Shown: positions 51,063 through 60,265, counted from the first letter of the stretch. The stretch is DNA of 64,000 bases from Desulfovibrio aminophilus DSM 12254 (GCF_000422565.1 NZ_AUMA01000017.1:1-64000), one strand, 5' to 3'. Translations and numbers: made by a program. Notes: a model not told the origin generated them from the sequence alone.

Positions 51063-51719
51063 CTAGTGGGGCAGTTCGAGGACGTCCTCGGCGTGGCCGA
51101 GCAGGACCAGGACGTCGCCCTCGTTGAGCACCTGATCGGGCCGGGGAACGAAGCTGAAGCGCGACTCGCCCTCGCGCTTCACGGCCACCACCTGGACCCG
51201 ATGCGTGGCGGGCAGATTCAGGTCGCGCAGGGATTTGCCCGCCCAACGCTCGACCTTGATTTCCTGGACCAGGACGCCCTCGCCCAGGGGCAGATAGTCG
51301 AGGATGCCGGGCACGGCCATGCGATGGGCCAGCTGCCGGGCCACGAACTGCTCCGGAAAGACCACGAAGTGCACCCCCAGACGCTTGAGCACCTTTTCGT
51401 GCTCCGGGCTGATGGCCTTGACCCAGATGTTCTTGACCCCCAGTTCCTGAAGGTTCATGGCCACAAGAATGCTGGCCTCCATGGACTTGCCGATGGAAAC
51501 CACCACGTAGTCCAGATTCTGAAAGCCGAGCTGCTCCAGAACCTTCTTGTCCGTGCCGTCGGCCTGGAACACCTGATCCAGCACGGTCTGAGCGCGGCGC
51601 ACCATGGCCTCGTCAGCGTCCACGCCAACGGCCACATGCCCCAGCTCCTTCACGGACTCGGCCAGGGCGTATCCGAACTTGCCCAGCCCCACCACGCCGA
51701 TTTCGATCTTCTTGGCCAT
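51063..51719 (-). CDS. ktrA: Ktr/Trk potassium uptake regulatory subunit
   Basis: A 218-residue RCK protein that gates the potassium channel encoded just upstream. The N-terminal Rossmann domain has GVVGLGKFGYALAESV and a nucleotide-binding acidic end at VGVDADE, with ADGTDKKVLEQLG; the C-terminal RCK_C domain contains GKSLRDLNLPATHRVQVVAV and EGDVLVLLG. It should bind ATP/ADP or NAD. GAGGA lies 5 bases before ATG 51719. It is 17 bases downstream of ktrB. Confidence 0.93.
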   Translation of the reverse strand: MAKKIEIGVVGLGKFGYALAESVKELGHVAVGVDADEAMVRRAQTVLDQVFQADGTDKKVLEQLGFQNLDYVVVSIGKSMEASILVAMNLQELGVKNIWVKAISPEHEKVLKRLGVHFVVFPEQFVARQLAHRMAVPGILDYLPLGEGVLVQEIKVERWAGKSLRDLNLPATHRVQVVAVKREGESRFSFVPRPDQVLNEGDVLVLLGHAEDVLELPH

Positions 51720-51736
51720 GCCTTTCCTCGAATCCC

Positions 51737-53107
51737 CTAGCCCAGGGGCAGGTCGTTCTCCGGCACCCGGTATCTGATGTCCGTCTGCCAGCTTTGCAGG
51801 GCGGTGAGGAGCCAGATGGGCCCCAGGCGTCCCACGAACATGAGCATGATGATAACAAGCTTGCCTCCGGTCGTCAGCCGGGGGGTGATCCCCAGGGACA
51901 GGCCGACCGTGCCGAAGGCCGAGGTCGCTTCGAAGAGGTTTTCCAAAAACTGTCCCTGGGCCCGGAAGTAGGGCACGTCGCCCCCCTCGGTCACGGTGAG
52001 CAGCAAGGCCCCGCCCAGGACCAGAAGAGAGGAAAAGATGAGCAGGGTCAGGGCCCGGTTCAGCGAGGCGGGGCTCAGGGCGTACCAGCCCACCCGCGTC
52101 TGTGAACGCCCCTTCACCTGGGCCAGGATGAAGCCGATCCAGGCCCGGAAGGTGGTGGTCTTCACGCCGCCAGCGCAGGAGCCGGGGGAACCGCCGATGA
52201 ACATGAGCAGGAGCATGAGCACCAGGGAAATGTTCGTCATCCGGGCCATGTCCAGAGTGTTGAACCCCGCAGTGCGACAGGTCACGGACTGAAACAGGCT
52301 GGCCAGAAGGGTCTCGGACCAAGTGCCGTGCCCTTCGCCGCCGAGCATCTCGGCCCCGAAGATGAGCAGGCCGCCACCCAGGGAAAGCATGAGGCTCGTT
52401 TCCAGCACCAGCCGCGAATGCCAGGTGAGCAGATGAGAGCGCCGTCGCAGATCCTTGCGACGCAGCACGAAGAGCTTCTTGACCATCGAGGCCAAGTCAT
52501 TGATGACATAGAAGCCCAGTCCCCCCAGAGTGATGAGGAGCATGATCGTCAGGCTCACGCCCCAGTCGCCGCGCCAAGCCATGAGGCTGTCCGGATAGAG
52601 CGAAAAGCCCGCGTTACAGAAGGCGGAGACGGCATGAAACAAGGCATGGAAGGGGGGAAAGCCATTGGGATCGGCCAGATGCAGAAGCAGGGCCCCCGTG
52701 CCCTCCACGGCCACGGCCCCGAGAACCACGCGCAGGAGAAAACGGCCCAGATGGAAGGAAGGGTCGTGCAGCAGGCTCTGGCCCACGGCGATGCGGTCCG
52801 TGAGCGTCACGCGGCGGCCCATGAGGTACACGGCCAGGCTCGTGTAGGTCATGATGCCCAGGCCGCCGAGCTGGATGAGCAGGAGGATGGCCGACTGCCC
52901 GAAACGGGTGAAGTGCGTGCCCGTGTCCACCACGCCCAGGCCCGTGACGCAGACAGCCGATGTCGCCGTGAACAGGGCGTCCACCCAGGAGATGTCCACG
53001 CCGTTCAGGCTGGCGCGGGTGGAGAGCGTCACCGCCCCTGCCCCGATGACTCCGGCGAAGAGCCAGATCGGCAGCCAGAATGGAAGAGATGCCTTGGTGC
53101 GGCGCAT
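51737..53107 (-). CDS. ktrB: Ktr/Trk potassium uptake membrane subunit
   Basis: A 456-residue K+ (Na+-dependent in some species) transporter of the TrkH/KtrB family with four M1-P-M2 repeats. Selectivity-filter segments are visible as SAVCVTGLGVVDTG, SAFCNAGFSLYPDS, SVTCRTAGFNTLDM and SAFGTVGLSLGITP. The pore loop region GGSPGSCAGGVKTTTF is typical. ATG 53107 (AAGG upstream) gives normal KtrB length; an in-frame GTG at 53170 would add an unlikely basic leader. It sits between shikimate kinase and ktrA. Confidence 0.94.
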   Translation of the reverse strand: MRRTKASLPFWLPIWLFAGVIGAGAVTLSTRASLNGVDISWVDALFTATSAVCVTGLGVVDTGTHFTRFGQSAILLLIQLGGLGIMTYTSLAVYLMGRRVTLTDRIAVGQSLLHDPSFHLGRFLLRVVLGAVAVEGTGALLLHLADPNGFPPFHALFHAVSAFCNAGFSLYPDSLMAWRGDWGVSLTIMLLITLGGLGFYVINDLASMVKKLFVLRRKDLRRRSHLLTWHSRLVLETSLMLSLGGGLLIFGAEMLGGEGHGTWSETLLASLFQSVTCRTAGFNTLDMARMTNISLVLMLLLMFIGGSPGSCAGGVKTTTFRAWIGFILAQVKGRSQTRVGWYALSPASLNRALTLLIFSSLLVLGGALLLTVTEGGDVPYFRAQGQFLENLFEATSAFGTVGLSLGITPRLTTGGKLVIIMLMFVGRLGPIWLLTALQSWQTDIRYRVPENDLPLG

Positions 53108-53182
53108 GCGGGCCTTGTACCCCGAGACCCGTCGTCCGGCAAGACGGGCGGAAAACAAAGGGGCACACACCGGCGGCGCGTT

Positions 53183-53707
53183 TCAGGAATGCGACACGGA
53201 ATCCAGAACGGCCAGGGCCCTCTTCAGGATATCCTCCAATGGAAGTGCGGCGTCCAGAACGGCCAGGGCCGAGGCCCGATACAGGGGCTCGCGCTCGGCC
53301 AGAATCTCGGCCACCTCCTCCAGCAGGGGCTTGCCGGTGAGCGAAGGACGTTGCGCCTCGGCCGGGTCGCGGGCCAGACGCGCGGCCAACACGGAGGGCT
53401 CGGCCAGGAGCGCCAGGGTCAGTCCCCGGGACAGCAGCTCGCGGTTGCGCGGACGCAGGACCATGCCGCCGCCGCAGGCGACCACCCGGCCGGGAGCGCG
53501 GTCCACGGCCTCCAGGATTCGGGTCTCCTCGTCGCGGAAGGCGTCCCAGCCGCGTTCGGCCACGAAATCCGCGATGCTCCGGCCCCACTTCTGGACGAAG
53601 AGGGCGTCTGTGTCCGCGAAGTCGCGCCCCAGCTCACGGGCCAGGGCCCGGCCCAGGGTGGTCTTGCCCCCGGCGCGGGGGCCGACAAGGTAGATGTTCA
53701 GCCGCAT
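53183..53707 (-). CDS. aroK: Shikimate kinase
   Basis: A 174-residue P-loop kinase that phosphorylates shikimate at O3. Walker A is GPRAGGKTT (about residues 9-17), an unusual R in place of the common M or L after GP/GF; the shikimate-binding DTD, FRDEE with the key Arg, and CGGGMVLRPRNR follow. The lid has LARDPAEAQRPSL with Arg. It resembles AroL more than AroK. It heads the minus-strand run aroK-ktrB-ktrA-aroC; no clear ribosome site is seen before the ATG. Confidence 0.92.
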   Translation of the reverse strand: MRLNIYLVGPRAGGKTTLGRALARELGRDFADTDALFVQKWGRSIADFVAERGWDAFRDEETRILEAVDRAPGRVVACGGGMVLRPRNRELLSRGLTLALLAEPSVLAARLARDPAEAQRPSLTGKPLLEEVAEILAEREPLYRASALAVLDAALPLEDILKRALAVLDSVSHS

Positions 53708-53820
53708 GGTCCGGCGAATGTAGGCCAAGCCGGTGCCGTGCGCAACGCCTGTGGCCGCGCTTTGCTTCCGCGCCGATCCCTGGTACACAGGCAACCAATC
53801 CGAACGCATTCGAGGAGCCC

Positions 53821-54834
53821 ATGAAAACAGCCATTTTTGGTTTTTCCGGGTCCGGCAAGACGGACCTCTTCGCGGCCCTGGCCGGTGAGAAGGCCGCCCA
53901 GGCGGGCAACCGGGCCATGGTCAAGGTGCCCGAACCCCGACTGGAGCCCCTGGCCGCCTTGTTCAGCCCCAAGAAGATCACCTGCAGCGAGATCGAATAC
54001 CTGGACATCCCCGGCGGCGGTGGCAAGGGGCAGGGACTCGGGGAGCGCGTGCTCAACGAAATCCGGCCCTACGACTGCCTGCTCGGGGTGCTGGACGCCT
54101 TCTCCGGCCTCTCCGACCCCAAGCAGCAATGGCGGGCCTGCGAGGCCGATCTCCTCATCGCTGACTTGGCCGTGGTGGAGAAGCGCCAGGAGCGCCTGGC
54201 CTCGGACAAGAAGAAAAACAAGGATCTGGTGAACCCCAAGGAGGAGGAACTCCTGGAGCGCTGCCGGGCCATGCTCGAGGCCGAGACGCCCCTGCGCGCC
54301 GACCCGGAGCTGGCCGGAGACCCGGTGCTGCGCGGTTTCCGCTTCCTTTCGGCCAAGTCCGTGCTCTACGCCTGGAACTGCACCGAGTCGGACTTCGGCG
54401 CCTTCGAGGTTCCGGCCGACGAAACCGGCCAGACCCATCTGGCGGTGTCGGCCAAGCTGGAGCGCGAACTGGCCCAGATCACGGATCCGGCCGAACGCGA
54501 GATGTTCTTCACCGACCTGGGCATCAGCGAGTCGGTGCTCGACCGCGTCATCGCCCGCACCTACAAGCTTCTCGGCCTGATCTCCTTCCTCACGGCCGGT
54601 CCCGACGAGGTGCGGTCCTGGGCCGTGCGCGCCGGGGCCAAGGCCCCGGAGGCCGCCGGAGTCATCCACTCCGACTTCCAGAAGGGCTTCATCCGGGCCG
54701 AGGTGCTCGGCTGGGCCGACTTCCTCACGGCCGGGGACTTCAAGAAAGCCAAGGAACTGGGCCTGACCCGCCTGGAAGGCAAGGAATACGTGGTGGCCGA
54801 CGGCGACATCATCGAATTCCGCTTCAACGTCTAG
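53821..54834 (+). CDS. YchF/OLA1-like P-loop protein, divergent paralogue
   Basis: A 337-residue protein with the YchF plan: P-loop GFSGSGKTDLFAAL, a G3-like DIPGGGGKGQGLGERVLN, a coiled-coil hairpin insertion (ERLASDKKKNKDLVNPKEEE), and the C-terminal TGS/DUF933 domain LISFLTAGPDEVRSWAVRAGAKAPEAAG..IHSDFQKGFIRAE. It differs from standard YchF, whose P-loop is NVGKST, and the canonical NXXE nucleotide-base motif is not visible. It is probably an ATPase acting near the ribosome, distinct from the housekeeping YchF expected elsewhere. The ATG follows GAGGAGCCC. Confidence 0.82.
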   Translation: MKTAIFGFSGSGKTDLFAALAGEKAAQAGNRAMVKVPEPRLEPLAALFSPKKITCSEIEYLDIPGGGGKGQGLGERVLNEIRPYDCLLGVLDAFSGLSDPKQQWRACEADLLIADLAVVEKRQERLASDKKKNKDLVNPKEEELLERCRAMLEAETPLRADPELAGDPVLRGFRFLSAKSVLYAWNCTESDFGAFEVPADETGQTHLAVSAKLERELAQITDPAEREMFFTDLGISESVLDRVIARTYKLLGLISFLTAGPDEVRSWAVRAGAKAPEAAGVIHSDFQKGFIRAEVLGWADFLTAGDFKKAKELGLTRLEGKEYVVADGDIIEFRFNV

Positions 54835-54843
54835 GCGCGTGGC

Positions 54844-55779
54844 GTGGCGCGGATTCTCTACCTCGCCCACGATACGCCCACACCCTCGGGAGGCGTGCGG
54901 ACCATCTACCGCCACGTCTCCATCCTGCGGAAGCACGGCCTGGACGCCTTCGTGGTCCACGCCGAGCCGGGCTACCGCTATCCCTTCGCGACCTCGGACG
55001 CGCCCGTGCTGGCCCAGCGGCCCGGTCTGGCCCTGCGGCGGGACGACGTGCTCGTGGTGCCGGAGAACTTCCCCCTGGAGAACCTGCCCCAGGTTCCGGG
55101 CCTGCGCTGCGTGGTCTTCCTGCAAAGCTGGTCCCTGGCCTTCCAGGGCCTCTCCGACCCCCTGGCCTGGGAGCGTCTGCCCGTGCGTCGGGCGCTCTGC
55201 GCCTCCGAACTGCTCCTGGAGTTCGCCACGGACTTTCTGGGCCTGAGCGAGGCCCGCCTCGCGCCCGACGCCGTGGACCCGCTCTTCCATCCCCGGCCCA
55301 AGAAGCTCCGGATCGCCTGCATGCCCCGGCGCATGCCCGAGGTGGCGGCCCTGATCCGCGACCTCTTCCGCCTGCGCCATCCCCTGCTGCGCCACGTGCC
55401 ATGGCTGGAGATCGACGGCGTAAGCGAAGAGGAAGCCGCCGCCCTGCTCAGCGAGTCCGCCCTGTTCCTCTGTCTCGGCCGCCTGGAGGGACTGGGGCTG
55501 CCGGGCCTGGAGGCCCTGGCCTCGGGCTGCCTGGTGACGGGCTTCCACGGCCTGGGCGGCCGGGAATACGCCCGGCCGGACAACGGGCTGTGGTGCGGCC
55601 AGGAGGATGTGCCGGACTGCGTCCGCAAACTCGGCGCGGCCGTGGACATGCTCCAACGCGACGATCCCCGCGCCGGGGCCATGATCGAGGCCGGAATCCG
55701 CACCGCCGCGGCCTACACGCCCGAGCGCCAGGAACGGGAATTGGCGGCCATCTGGGACTCCTGGCTTCGGGAGAACTGA
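54844..55779 (+). CDS. GT4-type glycosyltransferase
   Basis: A 311-residue glycosyltransferase of the GT-B fold. The N-terminal ILYLAHDTPTPSGGVRTIYRHV and the C-terminal nucleotide-sugar site EGLGLPGLEALASGCLVTG with GGREYA are characteristic of GT4 enzymes. The acceptor is unknown. The start is GTG 54844, 9 bases after the stop of the YchF-like gene, without a strong ribosome site, so it may be coupled. It is followed 44 bases later by a second glycosyltransferase gene. Confidence 0.82.
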   Translation: MARILYLAHDTPTPSGGVRTIYRHVSILRKHGLDAFVVHAEPGYRYPFATSDAPVLAQRPGLALRRDDVLVVPENFPLENLPQVPGLRCVVFLQSWSLAFQGLSDPLAWERLPVRRALCASELLLEFATDFLGLSEARLAPDAVDPLFHPRPKKLRIACMPRRMPEVAALIRDLFRLRHPLLRHVPWLEIDGVSEEEAAALLSESALFLCLGRLEGLGLPGLEALASGCLVTGFHGLGGREYARPDNGLWCGQEDVPDCVRKLGAAVDMLQRDDPRAGAMIEAGIRTAAAYTPERQERELAAIWDSWLREN

Positions 55780-55823
55780 CCGGGCGGCTTGAGCCCGGAC
55801 GGCCTTTGCCCTAGCATGCGTCC

Positions 55824-57497
55824 ATGCCCGGACCCTACGACGCGACTCCCCTCTTCCAGAACGGCCGCCTGACGGACGTGGCCGTGCGCCAGGACGGCAA
55901 GACCCGGCATCTCTGGGGCCGGGGCGGGCCGGAGGCCGAGCGGTCCTTCGTCCTCAAGGCCCTTCAGGCCCACGGACTGCCGGTTTTTCTCGGCGCGGGC
56001 CTGGGCGTGGGCATCGAGGCGGCCCTGGCCGTAGGCCGCGCGCCCTTGGCCGTGGTGGACCGGGAGACTCCCATCCTGGCGGCCACGGGCTGCCGCGAAC
56101 GCTTCGCCGCCGATCCGCGCGTGCTCTGGCTGGACCAGGGCGAACCGTCGGGCATCCTGGAACGCCTGCGGGCCTGGAGCCGGGACAACGGCGCTCCCCT
56201 GCTGCCGGTGGCCCCGCCCTTCTACCAGCGCCTGGACCGCGCCTTCTACGGCGGCCTGCTCCAGGCCCTGGAGCGTCCAGCCGGGGGCGACTTCTTCGCC
56301 CGCATGGCCTACGCCAAGTTCCGCGACACCCTGCCCCGGGTGCTCGTGCTCGGCAGCCGTTACTTCATCATGGGCGAGGTGCTCAACGCCCTGACCGCCC
56401 TGGGCGCGCCCTTCCGGCTCTTCGACCTGCACGCCCGCCGGGAAGAGGCCGATTACGGCCGCGATCTGCTCACGGCGATCGCCGAGTTCCGGCCGGACAT
56501 GCTCTTCACGGTGAACCACTTCGGCTTCGACCGGGGCGGAACCCTGGCCAACCTGCTGGAACGGCTGCGCCTGCCCGCCGCGTCCTGGTTCGTGGACAAC
56601 GCCGCCCTGAACCTGGCGCTCTTCGAGCAGGCCCGCTCACCCTGGACGCTCATCTGCGCCCACGACTCCGACGACGCCGAACGTCTCGAAGCCCAGGGCT
56701 TCCCGCACGTCCTGCGGCTGCCCCTGGCCACGGACCCGACCATCTTCCACCCGGGAGCCCCGCATCGCCCGGGCTGGGACTTCGACGCCTCCTTCGTGGG
56801 CGACTCGAAGGCCGTGCTGGTGGGCGAACGGCTGAAGACCGGACGCTTTCCCCGGCCTCTGCTGCTGGGATACCGCCACGCGGCGGAAACCTTCCTGGAA
56901 TCCCCGGGCGGCGACGTGCGACGGCACCTGGAGATCCGGCACCCCGATCTGGCCGCCCAGGTGGACGCCCTGCCCGAGCCGGATCGGCGCATGTGGTTCG
57001 AGAGTCTCGTACTGCGCGAGGCCGGCCGCCTCTACCGCCTGCGCTGCCTGCGCGGCCTCCTGCCCTTGCACCCGGCGGTTGCCGGCGACCGGCACTGGCG
57101 ACGGGCCCTGGGCGACGCCCCGGGCTGGACCTGGCTCGAACGCCTGGACTACTATGAGGATCTGCCCGCCCTGTACCGGGCCAGTCGGGTGAACTTCAAC
57201 TGCACCAGCGCCCAGATGAAGGGCGCACCCAACCAGCGGATCTTCGACGTGCCCGCCTGCGGCGGCTTCCTGCTCACGGATATGCGGGAACAGGTGGCGG
57301 CCCTGTTCGAGCCGGAACGGGAGGTGGTCTTCTTCCGCGAGCCCGGGGAAATCGCCGAGCTGGCGCGACGCTGGCTGACTGACGAACCCGCGCGGCTGCG
57401 CGTGGCACGAGCGGCCCGAGCCAGGATTCTGGCCGAGCACACCTACGCGCACCGGCTGCGCACGCTGTTCACGGCCATGCGCCGGATCTTCAACTAG
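55824..57497 (+). CDS. CgeB/DUF3880-like glycosyltransferase
   Basis: A 557-residue protein. An N-terminal region with FLGAGLGVGIEAALAVG resembles the Maf-type or methyltransferase-like domain seen in flagellin and spore-coat glycosylation proteins. The middle has VLVLGSRYFIMGEVLNALTALG and SWFVDNAALNLALF (DUF3880-like), and the C-terminus has NQRIFDVPACGGFLLTDMRE with EREVVFF, the CgeB-type sugar-nucleotide site. It probably glycosylates a surface protein. Its stop overlaps the stop of the convergent lipoprotein gene (CTAG). Confidence 0.8.
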   Translation: MPGPYDATPLFQNGRLTDVAVRQDGKTRHLWGRGGPEAERSFVLKALQAHGLPVFLGAGLGVGIEAALAVGRAPLAVVDRETPILAATGCRERFAADPRVLWLDQGEPSGILERLRAWSRDNGAPLLPVAPPFYQRLDRAFYGGLLQALERPAGGDFFARMAYAKFRDTLPRVLVLGSRYFIMGEVLNALTALGAPFRLFDLHARREEADYGRDLLTAIAEFRPDMLFTVNHFGFDRGGTLANLLERLRLPAASWFVDNAALNLALFEQARSPWTLICAHDSDDAERLEAQGFPHVLRLPLATDPTIFHPGAPHRPGWDFDASFVGDSKAVLVGERLKTGRFPRPLLLGYRHAAETFLESPGGDVRRHLEIRHPDLAAQVDALPEPDRRMWFESLVLREAGRLYRLRCLRGLLPLHPAVAGDRHWRRALGDAPGWTWLERLDYYEDLPALYRASRVNFNCTSAQMKGAPNQRIFDVPACGGFLLTDMREQVAALFEPEREVVFFREPGEIAELARRWLTDEPARLRVARAARARILAEHTYAHRLRTLFTAMRRIFN

Positions 57498-58735
57498 TTT
57501 CCGGCCGCGAACCTCGCGACCCAATCCTGGTCCAGCACCCGGCCGTATTCCCCGGCCATGTCCGGCACGGCCGAGACGCCGAGCGCGCCGAACGGCAGCG
57601 TGGCCTTGCCCAGCTTGGTGCCAACGATCCGACTCTGGGTTTCCTGCGGCAGGAGCGTCACGTCCACCGCCGGAAAATCACCCCAGACGCGTGGATCGAA
57701 CTTGGAGAGCTGGGCCTCGGGCGAAAGGATGAGGTCGGCCGTGACCATGGCCCCCGGCTTATTGGGCGCGTTGAAGGGAATGAGCGTGGAGCTGAGGCCG
57801 AACACGGACCCCTCGCGCGGGACGAAGGTGCGCACCGTGTCCTTGTAGCGTCCGGCCAGGATTTCGTGCTGGGCGTGCAGGGGTTTCAGGGACACGGCCA
57901 AGTCCACCTCCCCCTGGGCCAGAAGCGCGGCCAAGGCCGCAGCGTCCTTGGGCTGTGTCTTGCCCGCGTTCCAGAGCAACGGCCGCAGTTCCTCGAGATA
58001 GGCCCAGAGCAGGACCGCGCGGTCGCGATACAAGCCTTCGTTGAACGGCCCGGCGTACTGCTCCCCTCCCCCGGACAAGGCGCACAGGGTCTGACGCAGG
58101 AAGGCCGAGCCGACGGGGTCCGGAGGCGCGGGGTAGGTGAAGCGGCCAGGATGCTCCCGGCACCAGTCCAGGAGCCCGGCGAAGGTGTCCGGCGGGTTCT
58201 TGACCCTGGCGGAGTCGTACTCGAAGACGAACTGATTCCATCCGGCCGGAACTTCGAAGCCCTCCGTGGGCAGCCCCATGTCCGTGGCGGCCACCTCGCG
58301 GTTCACGTAGGCCTGGACATTGGGCAACTTGTCCGAGAAGGGTCCGAACAGCGCCCCGGCCCGCTTCAGATCGCGGAAGCCCGCCCCGCCGGTCCAGAAC
58401 AGATCCACGCCGCCGGTCGAGGTTCCGGCCGCCTTCTCGGCCGCGAGGGTCCGCGCCAGCGCGACGCCGCCGCTCACGCGCACCAGGGTGATGCCGTGAC
58501 GGCGCTTGAGTTCCGGGGCCAGCCATGTGTCCACCCAATGAGCGGCGGCCTCGGAATCATCCTCCAGGGCCAAGCGCACCGTGGTCTCCCGGGCGGCTTC
58601 CACGGCGGCCGGAAAGTCGCGCCGCAGCCAATCCACCTCGGGTTTCTTCTCGGGCTCCTCCTTGGAACAGGCGGCCAGGAGGCAGATCAAAGCCAAGGCG
58701 CAGACCAGAACCAGGGCGAGGGGCGGTCGTTTCAT
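57494..58735 (-). CDS. Solitary ABC-type substrate-binding lipoprotein (YnjB-like)
   Basis: A 413-residue periplasmic binding protein attached by a lipobox, LLAACSKE (Cys near residue 23). The architecture matches YnjB and related type II binding proteins: VDLFWTGGAGFRDLKRAGALFGPF, TEGFEVPAGWNQFVFEYDS and GSVFGLSSTLIPFNAPNKPG. These are thought to bind thiamine-like or anionic ligands; YnjB works with YnjC and YnjD, but no permease or ATPase gene is adjacent here. AAGGAG precedes the ATG at 58735. It follows the HSDR_N-like gene on the same strand. Confidence 0.78.
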   Translation of the reverse strand: MKRPPLALVLVCALALICLLAACSKEEPEKKPEVDWLRRDFPAAVEAARETTVRLALEDDSEAAAHWVDTWLAPELKRRHGITLVRVSGGVALARTLAAEKAAGTSTGGVDLFWTGGAGFRDLKRAGALFGPFSDKLPNVQAYVNREVAATDMGLPTEGFEVPAGWNQFVFEYDSARVKNPPDTFAGLLDWCREHPGRFTYPAPPDPVGSAFLRQTLCALSGGGEQYAGPFNEGLYRDRAVLLWAYLEELRPLLWNAGKTQPKDAAALAALLAQGEVDLAVSLKPLHAQHEILAGRYKDTVRTFVPREGSVFGLSSTLIPFNAPNKPGAMVTADLILSPEAQLSKFDPRVWGDFPAVDVTLLPQETQSRIVGTKLGKATLPFGALGVSAVPDMAGEYGRVLDQDWVARFAAGN

Positions 58736-58772
58736 GCGGAAGATCTCCTTGCGGGGCGACGGGAGCGGCGGA

Positions 58773-59348
58773 TCAGCTTCCGCTCCGGCGCTTGGGCGGC
58801 AGGGAACAGGATTCGGAGCAGCAGGCGCCGAACAGAAAGCCGCAGTAGGTGTGAAAGATGCGCGTGAGTTTGGCCCGCTGAGTCGTGGTCGGTGGAACGC
58901 GGACCACGTCGCGGGTATGGGCCAGAAGGTCGCCCCAGGAGGGCACCGAGGCCATGCCCGAGGCCAGAACCTCGCCGGATGCCGTGCCCAGGAGCTGGGC
59001 TTGCATGGTGTCCGTGACCAGGGCCAGCGGAACCGGGCCGCCGGGAAAGAGCCGCGCCGCAACCATGGTCTCGCGCTCGTAGGAGCCCACGTCGCCGGAG
59101 CTGAAGAAGACCAGGAGCGCGGGACGGTCCTCGGGGTCGTAGGCCACCAGATCCACGCGCCGGGAATAGGCCTCGCCGTCCACCTCGTAGGGCAGTTCCA
59201 CCTTGGCCCGCAGCCGGTCACGGGGATAGCCCCGCTCCTCCACGAGAAGCCGCGCCAGGGCCTGGCGGAACTCCTCATAGGTGGTCTCCTCGATCTCCTC
59301 GCCGGTGAGGTAGTCGCGCAGCGTGCCGCCGAGACTGGTTTCGTGCAT
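58773..59348 (-). CDS. HsdR N-terminal-like protein with degenerate nuclease site
   Basis: A 191-residue protein matching the N-terminal domain of type I restriction R subunits (HSDR_N_2 type): LRDYLTGEEIEETTYEEFRQAL, RGYPRDRLRAKVELPYEVDG and RRVDLVAYDPEDRPALLVFF. In nuclease members the last strand ends in VECK, giving the PD-(D/E)XK triad; here VFFSSG stands in its place, so catalysis is probably lost. The C-terminus is cysteine-rich (CGFLFGACCSESC). ATG 59348 follows AGGAAG. No other restriction genes are near. Confidence 0.72.
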   Translation of the reverse strand: MHETSLGGTLRDYLTGEEIEETTYEEFRQALARLLVEERGYPRDRLRAKVELPYEVDGEAYSRRVDLVAYDPEDRPALLVFFSSGDVGSYERETMVAARLFPGGPVPLALVTDTMQAQLLGTASGEVLASGMASVPSWGDLLAHTRDVVRVPPTTTQRAKLTRIFHTYCGFLFGACCSESCSLPPKRRSGS

Positions 59349-59521
59349 GAAGCTCACCTTCCTGGGCCGTCAATAGCACGTTTCGACTTGGAGACCAACG
59401 CCTCAGCGGCTGGCCGGTCCTAGACAGGGACAGGGAAAAGCGCCAGAACAAAGGCGATGATCGGAACGGCCACGAAGGCCGGAAACACGCCGCCGCGCGT
59501 TCGGGCGGCAGGGAGCGAGGC

Positions 59522-60250
59522 ATGAAATCAAGCCTGCTGGAGGAAATCCGCGCCCGGACCCTGGCGGTCTGGGCTGAAAACGGCCTGCTGGAGGAACCCA
59601 TCACCGTACGCGCCCGGACCCTGAGCGTGGAGGAGGCCATCGGCAATCCCGAGGGCGACGACTTCCCGCTGCAGAAGGGCAAGGAGCGGCTTATGGAGGC
59701 GGAGTTCCGGGGGGCGCGGGGCCAAGCCTTCACCGACCGTTTCGGCGACTTCACCGGCACCCTGGCGGACGTGGCCCGCATGCCCCTGGAGAACAATTTC
59801 AGGCGGGCGGTCCTCATCGCGGCCTGCAACGCCACCCTGCGCGCCCTGGGCCGTTGCGACCGCACGGTCCACTGCAAGGACTCCGGCCCCGGCGAGTGCG
59901 CCGCCCTGCTGCGTGACCATCTGCTGGCGAAATATCCCGGAGCGCGGATCACCCAGGTGGGCTATCAGCCCAAGATCGTCCAGGCCGTGGCCGGGAGCTT
60001 CGCCCTGCGCGTCCTGGATCTGGACCCGGACAACGTGGGGCAGGAACGCCACGGCGTGCGCATCGAGGGCCCCGAAACGGCGCGGGAGGCGTTGGACCGG
60101 GCCGACCTGCTCCTGGTCACGGGCTCGACCCTGACCAACGACAGTCTGGGAGGTTTTCTCCTCGGCAAGCCGGTGATCTTCTACGGCACGACCATCGCCG
60201 GAGCCGCCGCGCTCATGGGCTGGGAACGCTTCTGCGCCCGCTCGGCCTGA
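59522..60250 (+). CDS. DUF364/DUF4213-like Rossmann protein
   Basis: A 242-residue cytoplasmic protein with an N-terminal DUF4213-like segment (LLEEIRARTLAVWAENGLLEE) and a C-terminal Rossmann-like DUF364 domain: ITQVGYQPKIVQAVAG, LRVLDLDPDNVGQ, ADLLLVTGSTLTNDSLGGFLLG and VIFYGTTIAGAAALMG. In the family this domain is often linked to metal or molybdenum-type ABC transport and is suspected to bind a metal chelate. Here it stands alone with GGGAG before the ATG, and its terminator is shared with nuoN. Confidence 0.78.
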   Translation: MKSSLLEEIRARTLAVWAENGLLEEPITVRARTLSVEEAIGNPEGDDFPLQKGKERLMEAEFRGARGQAFTDRFGDFTGTLADVARMPLENNFRRAVLIAACNATLRALGRCDRTVHCKDSGPGECAALLRDHLLAKYPGARITQVGYQPKIVQAVAGSFALRVLDLDPDNVGQERHGVRIEGPETAREALDRADLLLVTGSTLTNDSLGGFLLGKPVIFYGTTIAGAAALMGWERFCARSA

Positions 60251-60265
60251 CTACCGGGCAAAGGA

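Noticed and set aside
53698-55656. A 652-codon minus-strand frame
   Set aside because: It is antisense to the YchF-like and GT4 genes, which have clear motifs on the plus strand.
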